Shown here: piece by piece, positions 8,481-17,522 of the stretch
Numbering within the stretch: the stretch's first letter is position 1
Layout: every line of letters starts with the position of its first letter
Source: VRUE01 sp963780815
GTDB lineage: Bacteria > Actinomycetota > Thermoleophilia > Solirubrobacterales > 70-9
Assembly (NCBI GenBank): GCA_963780815.1
Contig: CAWADG010000004.1
Span: forward strand, 124,001-188,000
Length of the DNA stretch: 64,000 bases
Direction of reading: 5' to 3'
The notes under the pieces: generated by a model
What the model saw: only the letters and a program-made list of their open reading frames with translations
Told to the model about the DNA's origin: nothing
Database searches by the model: none
Translations under genes and position numbers: made by a program

Positions 8481-9676
8481 TGTACGCGACCAGAGCGCGC
8501 CGTGCGCGGCCGGAGCCGTTTGCGGTGCGGCCGGGGATCGCCGAGCGCCTCGGGCTGCCGTACATGGACATCGCCCTCGGGTTCTCGGCTATCGCGCTCG
8601 CCGCGGTCTCGGTCTACACCCTCGACCACGCGACCGCCCAGGACGTGCCTGGCAGCCCCGGCTACTACACCGATCGCCAGGCCCTCTACGCGGTGCTGGG
8701 CCTGATCGGCATGTACCTGATCTCCCGGATCGACTACTCGCGCTTCCGCGAGGTCCGGGTCGGGATCTACACGCTGCTCTGCGCGAGCGTCTCGCTGGTG
8801 CTCGTCTTCGGCTTCGCCGCCCGCGGCTCGCGCCGCTCCTTCAATCTTCCCTTCTTCAGCTTCCAGCCATCGGAGCTCGGCAAGCTCCTGCTAGTGCTTG
8901 CGCTTGCCGGATTCGTCATCGATGGCGCCCGGCGAGGCTCGCCGTGGCAGCGCACAGTGCGCTACCTCTGCCTCGGCCTCGCCCCGACTGCGTTGGTATT
9001 CCTGCAGCCGGACCTCGGCACCTCACTGGTGTTCGGGGCGATCACCCTCGCCGTGATGTACGTGGGGGGCGTCCGCTGGACGCACCTCGCCGCCATCGTC
9101 GGCGTGCTGGCAGTTTCAGTCGCAATCGTCCTCTTCGGCGCTCCCAAGCTCGGGGTGCCGATCCTGAAGGGGTACCAGCAACAGAGGCTCACCTCGTTCG
9201 TGAACCCCAGCAAGGACCCCAGCGACGCGGGCTACCAGCAGAATCAGGCGCGAATCGCCATCGGAGCCGGTCAGGTGACCGGCCGTGGCAACAGCGCAAC
9301 ACAGACGCGGCTCGACTTCGTCCCGGAGCGGCACACCGACTTCATCTTTGCGGTGATCGGTGAGCGCTACGGATTCGCAGGCGCCGCGTTGGTCCTATCC
9401 CTCTACGCCCTGCTGATCTGGCGGGCGCTGCGGATCGTGACGCTCTCGAAGAACTCGTATGGGATTCTCGTGGCTGGTGGAATCGCCGCCATGCTCCTCT
9501 TCCAGGTCTTCGTCAACGTGGGGATGAACCTCGGGATCATGCCGATCACGGGAATCCCCCTGCCGCTCCTGAGCTACGGAGGCTCCTCCGTGATCGCGAC
9601 ATTCCTCGCGGTCGGAGTGCTGCAGAGCATCCACGTCCAAGCGCGCCTCAGTCAGAAAGGCAGGTTCGCCTGGTGA
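8477..9676 (+). CDS. rodA: Rod shape-determining SEDS glycosyltransferase RodA
   Basis: A 399-residue SEDS polytopic membrane protein that polymerises lipid II together with PBP2. About ten membrane helices are visible, with family motifs FNLPFFSFQPSELGKLLLV, the extracellular loop FVPERHTDFIFAVIGERYGF and the C-terminal TGIPLPLLSYGGSS. ATG 8477 overlaps the mrdA stop, giving translational coupling, and GAAGAAGAAGGA precedes it. Confidence 0.95.
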   Translation: MMYATRARRARPEPFAVRPGIAERLGLPYMDIALGFSAIALAAVSVYTLDHATAQDVPGSPGYYTDRQALYAVLGLIGMYLISRIDYSRFREVRVGIYTLLCASVSLVLVFGFAARGSRRSFNLPFFSFQPSELGKLLLVLALAGFVIDGARRGSPWQRTVRYLCLGLAPTALVFLQPDLGTSLVFGAITLAVMYVGGVRWTHLAAIVGVLAVSVAIVLFGAPKLGVPILKGYQQQRLTSFVNPSKDPSDAGYQQNQARIAIGAGQVTGRGNSATQTRLDFVPERHTDFIFAVIGERYGFAGAALVLSLYALLIWRALRIVTLSKNSYGILVAGGIAAMLLFQVFVNVGMNLGIMPITGIPLPLLSYGGSSVIATFLAVGVLQSIHVQARLSQKGRFAW

Positions 9677-9724
9677 CCCCACGGGTGCCGGCGGATGCGT
9701 ACCTACTGAACTGAGTCAAAGGAA

Positions 9725-11512
9725 ATGAAGAAAACAATTCTGGTGTCCGCCGATCGCGGCGAGACACGCGTCGCCGTCCTCGAGTCGAAGACCAAGGGCG
9801 GCAAACCCATCGTTGCGGAGCTCTACATCGAGCGCCGCAGCCGGCGCTCGATCGTCGGCAACATCTACAAGGGCAAGGTCGACAACGTCCTGCCCGGCAT
9901 GGAGGCGGCGTTCGTCGACATCGGGCTCGAGCGAAACGGGTTCCTCCACGTCGACGAGATCGTCCTCCCGAGCGGCGAGCAGGCCCCGAGGCGGGGCCGA
10001 GGCAGCGGCCGGCGGATCAGCGAGATGCTCAAATCCGGCCAGGAGATCGTCGTCCAGGTCGTCAAGGACCCGCTGAAGTCGAAGGGCGCCCGGCTCTCGA
10101 TGAACGTCTCGATCGCCGGCCGCTACCTGGTCTACGCGCCGCAGGGAAGCGGCGTCGGCGTCAGCCGCCGGCTGAGCGAATCCGAGCGCGACCGGCTGCG
10201 GAGGATGGTCGACCGCACCTACAAGGGCCCGGGCGGGCTGATCGTCCGCACGGCCGCGCACGGAGCGAAGAAATCCGACTTCGTGCGGGAGATCGGGTAC
10301 CTGCACAAGCTGAACGAGGTGCTGCAGCGCCGCACCGAGCAGACCAAGGCCCCGGGCCTGGTATTCCAGGAGGCCGACCTGCCGGTTCGCGTCCTCCGCG
10401 ACGTCTTCCTGATCGATTTCGAAACGGCGATCATCGACTCGCCGAAGCAGTTCGAGCGGGTGACCGGGTTCTTCCAGCGCACCGCTCCGGAGCTGGTCGC
10501 GAAAGTCGAGCTCTATGAGGGCAAGAAGCCGCTGCTCGAGAAATGGGGAGTTGACAAGGAGATCGAGTCGACCCTGGAGCGGCGCGTCGACCTTCCTTCC
10601 GGCGGCTACCTGGTGATCGACTACGCCGAGGCGCTGACGGTGATCGACATCAACAGCGGCAGCTTCACCGGCCGCGGCAAAGGCGGGCTCGAGGAGACGA
10701 TCACCCGGGTCAACACCGAGGCGGCCGAGGAGGTCGTCCGCCAGCTGCGGCTGCGCGACATCGGCGGGATCATCGTCATTGACTTCATCGACATGGCGCG
10801 CGCGAAAAACCGCGACAAAGTGCTGAAGACGCTGCGCAAAGCGCTCGATGCCGACAAGTCGAAGAGCTACGTCGTCGAGGTCTCGCCGCTCGGCCTGGTC
10901 GAGATGACGCGCCAGAACATCACCGACGGGGTGCGAGAGATCCTCACCGCCCCGTGCCCGACCTGCGACGGCGAGGGGGTCGTCCTCTCGGCCGAGACGG
11001 TCGCGCTCGATGGCCTGCGAAAGATGCGCGAGATGGCCGCCGAGGGCGGCGACGCGTACCTCCTTCGGGTCAACCCGAAGGTCGCCGCCGAGCTGATGGG
11101 TCGCGACAGCGGCCTCGCCGAGCTCGAGGCGGAGACCGGCAAGCAGTTCCACTTCGAGGGCGGCGATGCCCTCCCGATCGAGACCTTCGACCTGGTCGAA
11201 TCCGGCAGCGTCGAGGAGATCGAGGAGCGGGCGCTGCCGTTCAAAGTCGGCGAGGAGGTGCTGGTCAAGATCGAGGAGCCGCACATGTACAACCCCGATG
11301 ACGCGGTCGCCAGGATCGACTCCTACATCGTCAGCGTCAGCGGTGGCGGCCCATTCGTCGGCGAGCGCAAGCTGGTCAGGATCGAGAGCGTCGAGCGCTC
11401 GGCCGCGGTCGCCTCGCTGCCGGATGGCGCCGGTCACTCGAACGGCGCCGGAGGCGACGGGGACGGCTCCCAGCCCAGACGGCAAAAGCCAAATTCCCGC
11501 ACTCGTCGATGA
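9725..11512 (+). CDS. rng: Ribonuclease E/G family endoribonuclease
   Basis: A 595-residue single-strand endoribonuclease for rRNA maturation and mRNA turnover. It has the S1 domain region (IYKGKVDNVLPGMEAAFVDI) near the N-terminus, the 5'-sensor/RNase H-like core, the metal-binding aspartates in VIDINSGSFTG and IVIDFIDM, and the Zn-link CPTCDGEG. A C-terminal TRAM-like beta domain (FKVGEEVLVKIEEPH) and a basic tail follow. The strong site AAAGGAA lies just before ATG 9725. It sits after the rod cluster and before rplU. Confidence 0.94.
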   Translation: MKKTILVSADRGETRVAVLESKTKGGKPIVAELYIERRSRRSIVGNIYKGKVDNVLPGMEAAFVDIGLERNGFLHVDEIVLPSGEQAPRRGRGSGRRISEMLKSGQEIVVQVVKDPLKSKGARLSMNVSIAGRYLVYAPQGSGVGVSRRLSESERDRLRRMVDRTYKGPGGLIVRTAAHGAKKSDFVREIGYLHKLNEVLQRRTEQTKAPGLVFQEADLPVRVLRDVFLIDFETAIIDSPKQFERVTGFFQRTAPELVAKVELYEGKKPLLEKWGVDKEIESTLERRVDLPSGGYLVIDYAEALTVIDINSGSFTGRGKGGLEETITRVNTEAAEEVVRQLRLRDIGGIIVIDFIDMARAKNRDKVLKTLRKALDADKSKSYVVEVSPLGLVEMTRQNITDGVREILTAPCPTCDGEGVVLSAETVALDGLRKMREMAAEGGDAYLLRVNPKVAAELMGRDSGLAELEAETGKQFHFEGGDALPIETFDLVESGSVEEIEERALPFKVGEEVLVKIEEPHMYNPDDAVARIDSYIVSVSGGGPFVGERKLVRIESVERSAAVASLPDGAGHSNGAGGDGDGSQPRRQKPNSRTRR

Positions 11513-11550
11513 CGCGCCTGGCGCTGCACCGGCTCGGCACCCGCTCCCTT

Positions 11551-11571
11551 GCGCGTAGCGCTGCTACGCGC
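11551..11571. terminator. Perfect 9-bp hairpin between rng and rplU
   Basis: GCGCGTAGC (11551-11559) and its exact reverse complement at 11563-11571 enclose a 3-nt loop. No U-run follows. It lies 39 nt after the rng stop, so it may end rng mRNA or stabilise its 3' end. The remaining sequence to rplU (to 11726) holds a TAGAAT box at 11642-11647 as a possible rplU promoter. Confidence 0.5.
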
Positions 11572-11726
11572 TGCGGGCGCGTCCACCGTCCGGCTTGGCC
11601 AGTCGCGCCCCGCCGAGCACGTCAATTTCCCTTCCACCGTCTAGAATCCGCCGCCTCGCGCAGTAGCCGTCGTGGCCGTCAAGGCGGTCAGGGTCGGTCG
11701 CGCTCCACTCAGAGCGGCAAGGAACA

Positions 11727-12131
11727 ATGAGTACGTACGCGGTCATAGAGAGCGGTGGGAAGCAGTACCGGGTCGAGAAGGGCACCTCCGTGCTCGTCGA
11801 CCGGCTGAGCGCCGAGGAGGGCGACAAGGTCGCCCTGCGACCGGTCCTGTTCCGCGACAAGGAGGTCATCGCCGAGCCGAAGGAGCTCGAGAAGGTGAAG
11901 GTCGAGGCGATGGTCGCCGAGCACCTGCGGGGGCCGAAGGTGAAGGTCTTCAAATACAAGCCGAAGAAGGGCTATCGCCGCCGCGCCGGGCACCGCTCGG
12001 AGCTGACCCGGCTCGAGGTGACCGAGCTGAAACTGCTGGCGAGGAAACCGGCGGCCGAGAAGAAAGAGAAAGCGGCAAAAGAGAAAGCGGCGAAGAAACC
12101 CGCTAAAAAGGACGCCGACGATGGCTCATAA
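11727..12131 (+). CDS. rplU: 50S ribosomal protein L21
   Basis: L21 binds 23S rRNA in the large subunit. The core (YAVIESGGKQYRVEKGTSVL near the start; KKGYRRRAGHRSELTRLEVT near residue 87) is standard. A 30-residue Lys/Ala-rich C-terminal extension (about 105-134) makes it longer than the usual about 103. The ATG 11727 is preceded by AAGGAA. Its end overlaps the rpmA start by 11 nt. Confidence 0.96.
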   Translation: MSTYAVIESGGKQYRVEKGTSVLVDRLSAEEGDKVALRPVLFRDKEVIAEPKELEKVKVEAMVAEHLRGPKVKVFKYKPKKGYRRRAGHRSELTRLEVTELKLLARKPAAEKKEKAAKEKAAKKPAKKDADDGS

Positions 12132-12372
12132 GAAAGGACTCGGCTCAAGCCGAAACGGTCGCGACTCGAACCCGAAGATGCTCGGGGTGAAGGTCTTCGC
12201 CGGCCAGCGGGTCAGCGGTGGCGAGATCATCGTCCGCCAGCGAGGCACCCGGTTCCGCCCCGGCGAGGGCACCGGCCTCGGCCGCGACCACACGATCTTC
12301 GCGACCCGCGAGGGAAGGGTCGAGTTCCGGCCTTCGCGCCGCGGCCGCACGATCTCGGTCCTCCAGGATTAG
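12121..12372 (+). CDS. rpmA: 50S ribosomal protein L27
   Basis: An 83-residue L27 with the family start AHKKGLGSSRNGRDSNPK, whose N-terminus reaches the peptidyl-transferase centre, and GGEIIVRQRGTRFRPGEG in the middle. It starts at ATG 12121 inside the end of rplU, the conserved bacterial pair. There is no N-terminal cleavage extension of the Firmicutes type. obgE, usually next, is here separated by a protease gene on the other strand. Confidence 0.97.
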   Translation: MAHKKGLGSSRNGRDSNPKMLGVKVFAGQRVSGGEIIVRQRGTRFRPGEGTGLGRDHTIFATREGRVEFRPSRRGRTISVLQD

Positions 12373-12379
12373 GGCGTAG

Positions 12380-12401
12380 GGGAGGGGGCGGTACCCCTCC
12401 C
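12380..12401. terminator. Terminator-like hairpin after rpmA
   Basis: GGGAGGGG at 12380-12387 pairs with 12394-12401 over a 6-nt loop, and weaker outer pairing AGGGC/GCCCT extends it. It lies between the convergent ends of rpmA and the M4 protease gene, so it could act in both directions. There is no T-run. Confidence 0.6.
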
Positions 12402-12440
12402 ATCGCAGAGCCCTGAAGGCCCGCGGGCGAGATCGGTGGG

Positions 12441-14981
12441 TCAGTGGCCGCAGGCGCGGTGCGCGCCGGCGCGCCGGCGGCGGACGTTCGCCGTCGCCCT
12501 GCGGACCGCGTTCCTCGCCCCGTCGGTCGGCGGGTGCATCGCCCGTAGCTTCCGCCGGAGCCGCGCCACCTTCGCCTGCGCCCTGACCAGCGCCGCATGG
12601 GCGGCGGCGCATCGGTCGGGGGGCGGGGCCGGTGTGACGGGGGCGGCGCTCGAGGACGATGCCGAGGTTCCTTCTGTCGGCGGGGGCGGCGGGCTTACTT
12701 CACCGCCCTCGCAGTGATAGATCTCGACGTTGTCGATGAACCAGCCGTAGTCTTCCTGCGCTTGGTCGGTGCCGAGCCGGAACCGGAGCCGGACCTGTTT
12801 GCCGGCGAGGGAGGAGAGGTTGAGACGGGTCGAGCCGTAGCCGGCGCTGTCGCCGACGAAGGCGGGTTCTCCGGCGAGCGGGTTTCCGGCTTCTTCGGAG
12901 ATCGTCCCTCCGTAGTCGTCGCCGGCTTCGATCAGGCTGCCGGCGTCGTGCCAGGTCGCGCCGCCGTCGGTGCTGTATTCGATCACGCCGCCGTCGAAGT
13001 CCTGGCCTTCGCCGGTCTCGAAGCCATGGGCGTGGTCGAAGTGCATCAGGCCGCCGCTCGGCACCGTCACGCTTTTTGTCATCGCGATCGCCGAGTCGGA
13101 TACTTCACCGTCATCGAACCCCCAGATGTTCCCGATGCCGCTGCGCGCGTAGGTCGCGTCGAAGCCGGCTTTTTCCGCCGATTCCTGGGAGAAGAAGAAG
13201 ACGTCGGGGCCTGGTGGTTCTTCGAGCGATTCAGAATGCCACCGTTTGTCCACTTCGGAATTCTCGAGGTCGTCGAAGAAAGCGGGCACGGCGGTCTGGC
13301 CGGGAGCGCAGACGCTCGCCGTCGCCGGGGTGGCTTTGGCGGGCGGTTTCGCCATTTCGGTGGCGAGCACGACCTTCTGGACCTGTTCGCAATCGCCGGC
13401 CGTGATTTCGTGTTGGCCGACGAGGTCGGAGCAGGCCTGGCGGAGATCGTTCCCGTAGTCCTGGTAGTCGGCGGCCGAGGTGAGCATATTGGTGACGACG
13501 TCGTAGGTGATCTGGAGGGTCTTTTCGATCCCCAGCCCGGTCACGGTCTGGCCGTTGAAGCTGCCACCGTCGGTCATCAGGAACGCCGCCTTGCCGCCGA
13601 CCCCGCTGTTCTCGTGGACGCCGCCGTTGTCGCCCTTTTCGAAGTCGGTCTCGGGGTCGAAGAACCAAAATTTGGACCCCGTCCTGCCCGGCATTTCAAA
13701 TTCTTCTTCTTCGGGTTCGGCCAGGTTGCGGATTGCGCCCAGGCTCGAGTCCTCGCCCATCAGCCAGCGGTTTGCCTGATTGTCTTCAGTGGTCGCGCCG
13801 GGATAGGTCGGCAGGCTGAGGTCGAACAGCTCGCCGAAGATGTCGGCGATCGCCTCGTCGAGGGCGCCCGATTGGTAGTAGTAGAAGAGGTTCGACTCCG
13901 AGGCGTTGACGCCGTGCGTGAGCTCGTGGCCGGTGATGTCGTCGGTGATGAGGCCGTGGCCGTAGACCATCTGTTCGCCGTTCCAGAAGGCGTTTTCGAA
14001 CGGGCATTCTTCGGGTTCGCAGTATTCGACGGTCGAGATCAGCGGCATCCCGGCGCCGTCGATGCTGTCGCGGCCGAAGTGGTTCATGTAGAAGTCGTAG
14101 AGGTCGCCGGTCAGTACGTAGGCGGCGTTGGCTTCGAGAGCGGCCGACATCGGGTCGCCGCCCTCGAGCAGTTCGGCTTCCGATTTGGTGCAGGGGACCA
14201 GTTTGGGTTCTTCTTCGGCGTTGCAGACGATCCGTTCCTTGGCGCCCTCGATCTCGCTGAAGTCGAGGGCGACGTTGCCGAGATCGGCGTCGACCAGCAC
14301 GAGGTTGCGGACCGTGACCGGGTTGACGCCGGCGCTTACCTCGACCCGCCAGACGGTGCGCGGCATCGAGAGGCCGGTGCCGCCGAGGATCCGGGGGTCG
14401 TAGACGGAAAGTTCGGGGTTCGTCGCGGTCAGCTCCGCGGCGGGCACGCCGGCGTCCTTGGCGACCGCGGCGATCGCCGTCTCGGCCGCCGTGGCGGCAC
14501 CGACCGCGGGCGTCGGGTCTATCGCCCCGCCGGGCTCGAGCTCGCCGCCGATCGAGAGCAGGTCCCCGGCCCGATCGAGGCTGACCGCGAGTTCGCCGCC
14601 GAGAACGGGGATGCCGTCGACGGTCTGCTGGAGGTGAGCCGCCGAGCTTCCGTCGCGGAGCGTCTCGAGCCGGCTGACCCGCAGGGCGCCGCCGGGCCCG
14701 AGGCCGAAGTCGGGCCCGAATCGCTCGCCGGCCTCGAGCGCGGCCGCGCGCGGCGCCGGGGCCCGCAGCGGAATCGCCCTGCCGGGGCCGGTGCCGATGA
14801 AGGTGACGCCCGAGCCGGTCTCCGACTGGGCGGCGACGCGCGCCCCGGGGCCGAGCCGCCGGGCCAGCGCCGTGGCGGCTTCATTCCCCTGCGCCGGAGC
14901 GGCGACAGTCGCCGCGAGCGACGCCGCGAGGGCCAGGACCGTGATCGCGATCGAGCGGGGTGGCATCCGTCGGGCCTCCAC
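12441..14981 (-). CDS. Secreted thermolysin-family (M4) metalloprotease with C-terminal basic tail
   Basis: An 846-residue precursor with a signal peptide (IAITVLALAASLAATVAAPAQG), an FTP/PepSY-like propeptide (about 60-250) and an M4 catalytic domain with zinc ligands in HELTH and GALDEAIADIFGE, plus VHENSG for the transition-state histidine. Next comes a jelly-roll domain resembling the MAM-like domain of immune-inhibitor-type proteases (DFDGGVIEYSTDGGATW), a Pro/Ser linker, and an Arg-rich helical tail bounded by cysteines (DRCAAAHAAL to HRACGH). It is read opposite to its neighbours, and Glu codons beyond the propeptide are mostly GAA. A second ATG (MPPRSIA) five codons in is an equally good start. 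Confidence 0.88.
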   Translation of the reverse strand: MEARRMPPRSIAITVLALAASLAATVAAPAQGNEAATALARRLGPGARVAAQSETGSGVTFIGTGPGRAIPLRAPAPRAAALEAGERFGPDFGLGPGGALRVSRLETLRDGSSAAHLQQTVDGIPVLGGELAVSLDRAGDLLSIGGELEPGGAIDPTPAVGAATAAETAIAAVAKDAGVPAAELTATNPELSVYDPRILGGTGLSMPRTVWRVEVSAGVNPVTVRNLVLVDADLGNVALDFSEIEGAKERIVCNAEEEPKLVPCTKSEAELLEGGDPMSAALEANAAYVLTGDLYDFYMNHFGRDSIDGAGMPLISTVEYCEPEECPFENAFWNGEQMVYGHGLITDDITGHELTHGVNASESNLFYYYQSGALDEAIADIFGELFDLSLPTYPGATTEDNQANRWLMGEDSSLGAIRNLAEPEEEEFEMPGRTGSKFWFFDPETDFEKGDNGGVHENSGVGGKAAFLMTDGGSFNGQTVTGLGIEKTLQITYDVVTNMLTSAADYQDYGNDLRQACSDLVGQHEITAGDCEQVQKVVLATEMAKPPAKATPATASVCAPGQTAVPAFFDDLENSEVDKRWHSESLEEPPGPDVFFFSQESAEKAGFDATYARSGIGNIWGFDDGEVSDSAIAMTKSVTVPSGGLMHFDHAHGFETGEGQDFDGGVIEYSTDGGATWHDAGSLIEAGDDYGGTISEEAGNPLAGEPAFVGDSAGYGSTRLNLSSLAGKQVRLRFRLGTDQAQEDYGWFIDNVEIYHCEGGEVSPPPPPTEGTSASSSSAAPVTPAPPPDRCAAAHAALVRAQAKVARLRRKLRAMHPPTDGARNAVRRATANVRRRRAGAHRACGH

Positions 14982-15068
14982 TCGATCAACACCTGATCCG
15001 GGCCACGATCACGGGCCAACTCTCTCACAGGGCCATCGGTCACGTTCGAATCGACAGACTGTGTCGCG

Positions 15069-16358
15069 ATGGACGATCGCGCGAAGATCTGGGTCGAGGC
15101 GGGCTCCGGCGGCAACGGGTGCGTGAGCTTCCGCCGCGAGGCCCACGTGCCGCGCGGGGGGCCGGACGGCGGCGACGGTGGCCATGGCGGCGACGTGGTC
15201 CTGGTCTGCGATGCCTCGAGGCGGGACCTCGGCGGGCTGCGGGGCAGCAAGCACTTCCGCGCCGGCCGCGGCGGCCACGGCGAGGGGGCGAACCGCCGCG
15301 GCGCCCGCGGCGAGGACCGCGAGATCGCCGTGCCGGCGGGGACGCAGGCCGAAGCGGTCGACGGCAGCCGGATCGACCTCGTCGAGCCCGGCCGGCGCGC
15401 TGTCGTCGCCCACGGCGGCCGCGGCGGCAACGGCAACCGGCGGTTCGCGACCTCGACCCGGCAGGCACCGCGGTTCGCCGAGCGGGGAACCGCGGGGCAG
15501 GAGGGCTGGATCGAGGTGCGCCTGAAGCTGCTCGCCGACGCCGGCTTGATCGGGCTTCCGAACGCGGGCAAGTCGTCGCTTCTCGGCAGGCTGACGCGCG
15601 CCGCGCCGAAGGTCGCCGACTACCCGTTCACGACGATCAACCCGGTTCTCGGGACGATCGAGGACGAGGACCGCCAGGCCGTCCTCGCGGACATCCCGGG
15701 GCTGATCGAGGGCGCATCGGAGGGCGCCGGCCTCGGCCACGAGTTCCTCGCCCACGTCGAGCGCTGCGCGATGCTCGTCCACCTGATCGACCTGGCGCCG
15801 GTCGAGGGCGAGCCCACCGCCAATCACGCCGCGGTCCGCCGCGAGCTCTCCTCCTACGGTGGCGGCCTCGACACGCTGCCGGAGCTGATCGTCCTCTCCA
15901 AGCGCGATCTCCTTCCGGAGGTCGAGGTCGAGGCGGCGCTCGCCGAGTGGCGGCGGCGCCTGGGCGATCGTGTCCTCGGGGTGATCGCGGTCTCCTCGGC
16001 GACGGGAGAGGGTCTCGACGAGCTCCGCCACAGGATCTTCGCCGAGCTGCCCGGCCCCGAGAGCGCCAGGCCGGAGGGCGAGGCCGCGGCCGCCGAGTTC
16101 GAGGCCGAGCACCGTGTCTACCGGCCGGCCGGCGAGGGTGGTTACTGGGTCGAGCGCGAGGAGGACGGCGGCTTCAGGGTGCTCGGGCGGGGCGTCGAGC
16201 TGCTGCTCGAGCGCCACGACCTCGCCAACGAGGAGGCGCTCGCCTACCTCGAGCAGCGCCTGAACGAGATCGGTGTGATCGCGGCCCTCCGCGCCGCCGG
16301 TTTCGAGCCGGGCGACGACGTCCGGATCGGCGAGCACGAGTTCGAGCTCCACATATAG
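15069..16358 (+). CDS. obgE: GTPase Obg
   Basis: A 429-residue ribosome-associated GTPase: a glycine-rich Obg fold (about 1-157, with GGPDGGDGGHGGDVV), G1 GLPNAGKSSLLGRL, switch II ADIPGLIEGASEGAGLGHEF, a LSKRDLL motif in place of NKxD, and the C-terminal OCT domain (about 340-429; YWVEREEDGGFRVLGRGVE). ATG 15069 is preceded by a CAGACT box 9 nt upstream. The NKxD motif reads SKRD, as is common in actinobacterial Obg. Confidence 0.94.
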   Translation: MDDRAKIWVEAGSGGNGCVSFRREAHVPRGGPDGGDGGHGGDVVLVCDASRRDLGGLRGSKHFRAGRGGHGEGANRRGARGEDREIAVPAGTQAEAVDGSRIDLVEPGRRAVVAHGGRGGNGNRRFATSTRQAPRFAERGTAGQEGWIEVRLKLLADAGLIGLPNAGKSSLLGRLTRAAPKVADYPFTTINPVLGTIEDEDRQAVLADIPGLIEGASEGAGLGHEFLAHVERCAMLVHLIDLAPVEGEPTANHAAVRRELSSYGGGLDTLPELIVLSKRDLLPEVEVEAALAEWRRRLGDRVLGVIAVSSATGEGLDELRHRIFAELPGPESARPEGEAAAAEFEAEHRVYRPAGEGGYWVEREEDGGFRVLGRGVELLLERHDLANEEALAYLEQRLNEIGVIAALRAAGFEPGDDVRIGEHEFELHI

Positions 16359-16382
16359 CCGCGGGTCGCCCAGACCTGGACC

Positions 16383-16388
16383 TAGACT
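16383..16388 (+). promoter_or_regulatory. -10 box TAGACT of proB (leaderless type)
   Basis: TAGACT ends 8 nt before ATG 16397, placing the predicted transcription start at or next to the start codon. No Shine-Dalgarno sequence is seen. Confidence 0.45.
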
Positions 16389-16396
16389 GGCTTGCG

Positions 16397-17485
16397 ATGA
16401 CGCTCCTGGTCAAGCTCGGCTCCTCGATCGTCGCCGGCGACGACGGCGAGCTGCGGGTCGACGTCCTCGACTCTGTCTGCGAGCAGGTCGCGACGCTCGA
16501 GAAGGGGGGCGAGCGGGTCGTGATGGTCACGTCGGGAGCGATCGCGCGCGGGATGCGGTTGCTCGAGCTGCCGTCGCGGCCGCGGGCGATGGACGAGCTG
16601 CAGGCCGCCTCCGCGGTCGGCCAGGGCGACCTCTTCCGCGCCTACGAGGCGCGCCTGTCCGAGCGCGGCACGCACGCCGCCCAGGTCCTGCTGACGGCGG
16701 CCGACATCGCCGCCCGCACGAACTACCTCAACGCCCGCCAGACGCTGCGGCGCCTGATCGCCTGGGGGGTGGTCCCCGTCGTCAACGAGAACGACACGAC
16801 CGCGACCGACGAGATCAGCTTCGGCGACAACGACTTCCTCGCGGCTCAGGTCGCGATTCTCCTCGACGCCAGGCTCCTCGTCCTGCTCTCCAACGTCGAT
16901 GGCCTCCACAGCGCCGATCCCGGTGTCGACTCCGGCGCGACCCGCGTCGAGGAGGTCGGCGACTTCTCCGCGCTCGGCAGCCTCGATATCGGCGACCGGA
17001 CCTCGGCGTTCGGCTCGGGCGGGATGCGGAGCAAGGTCGCGGCGGCCGAGATGGCGAGCGAGGCGGGGATTCCGAGCGTGATCTGCGACGGCACTCGCCC
17101 GGGGACGCTGGCCGCCGCCGCAGCCGGTGAGCCGGTCGGGACTCGATTCGCAGCCCAGGAGGGGAAGGCATCCAGCTTCAAGCTCTGGTTGAAGTACGCG
17201 AAGCCGGCGCGGGGGAGGGTGCTCATCGACGAAGGCGCCGCCCGGGTCCTGCGCGAGCGTGGGTCGAGCCTGCTGCCGGTCGGGGTCACCGCGGTCGAGG
17301 GCGAATTCGAGGCCGGGGATGCGGTCGAGGTCGCGAGCGACGGCGCCGTGCTCGGCAAGGGGATCGTCGACTACTCGGCGCGCGAGCTGGGCCAGGTCGC
17401 CGGGTTGAAGAGCGATGCGGTGCGCGAGCGGCTTCCTCACGCTGCGGACGAGGCGATCCACCGAGATCGGTTCGTTCTCCTCTAA
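16397..17485 (+). CDS. proB: Glutamate 5-kinase
   Basis: First enzyme of proline synthesis, phosphorylating glutamate. The 362-residue protein has the amino-acid kinase fold (LLVKLGSSIV; VMVTSGAIARGM; PVVNENDTTATDEISFGDND) and a C-terminal PUA domain (about 270-355; RGRVLIDEGAARVL). ATG 16397 fits the family start exactly; the much longer open frame upstream is only the antisense-like shadow of obgE. proA follows after 37 nt. Confidence 0.95.
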   Translation: MTLLVKLGSSIVAGDDGELRVDVLDSVCEQVATLEKGGERVVMVTSGAIARGMRLLELPSRPRAMDELQAASAVGQGDLFRAYEARLSERGTHAAQVLLTAADIAARTNYLNARQTLRRLIAWGVVPVVNENDTTATDEISFGDNDFLAAQVAILLDARLLVLLSNVDGLHSADPGVDSGATRVEEVGDFSALGSLDIGDRTSAFGSGGMRSKVAAAEMASEAGIPSVICDGTRPGTLAAAAAGEPVGTRFAAQEGKASSFKLWLKYAKPARGRVLIDEGAARVLRERGSSLLPVGVTAVEGEFEAGDAVEVASDGAVLGKGIVDYSARELGQVAGLKSDAVRERLPHAADEAIHRDRFVLL

Positions 17486-17508
17486 AGGTGGAATCGGGGG
17501 TCGCTGGT

Positions 17509-17514
17509 TACCCT
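17509..17514 (+). promoter_or_regulatory. -10 box TACCCT of proA (leaderless type)
   Basis: TACCCT ends 8 nt before ATG 17523. The same TACCCTTAG sequence precedes yqeY at 41691. Confidence 0.4.
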
Positions 17515-17522
17515 TAGCGGTG

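Noticed and set aside
11513..11726. Structured ribosomal-protein leader upstream of rplU
   Set aside because: Apart from one 9-bp hairpin near the rng stop I could not draw a conserved leader fold; the hairpin is better explained as the rng 3' end.
12597..14996. 799-codon open frame on the plus strand opposite the M4 protease
   Set aside because: It is the mirror frame of a GC-rich gene: composition is biased as expected for an antisense shadow, with no recognisable motif, while the minus strand has signal peptide, HELTH and other M4 motifs.
14960..16396. Long plus-strand extension upstream of proB in the same frame
   Set aside because: It overlaps obgE in another frame and is Arg/Pro-rich. 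Glutamate 5-kinase begins at ATG 16397, matching the family start.
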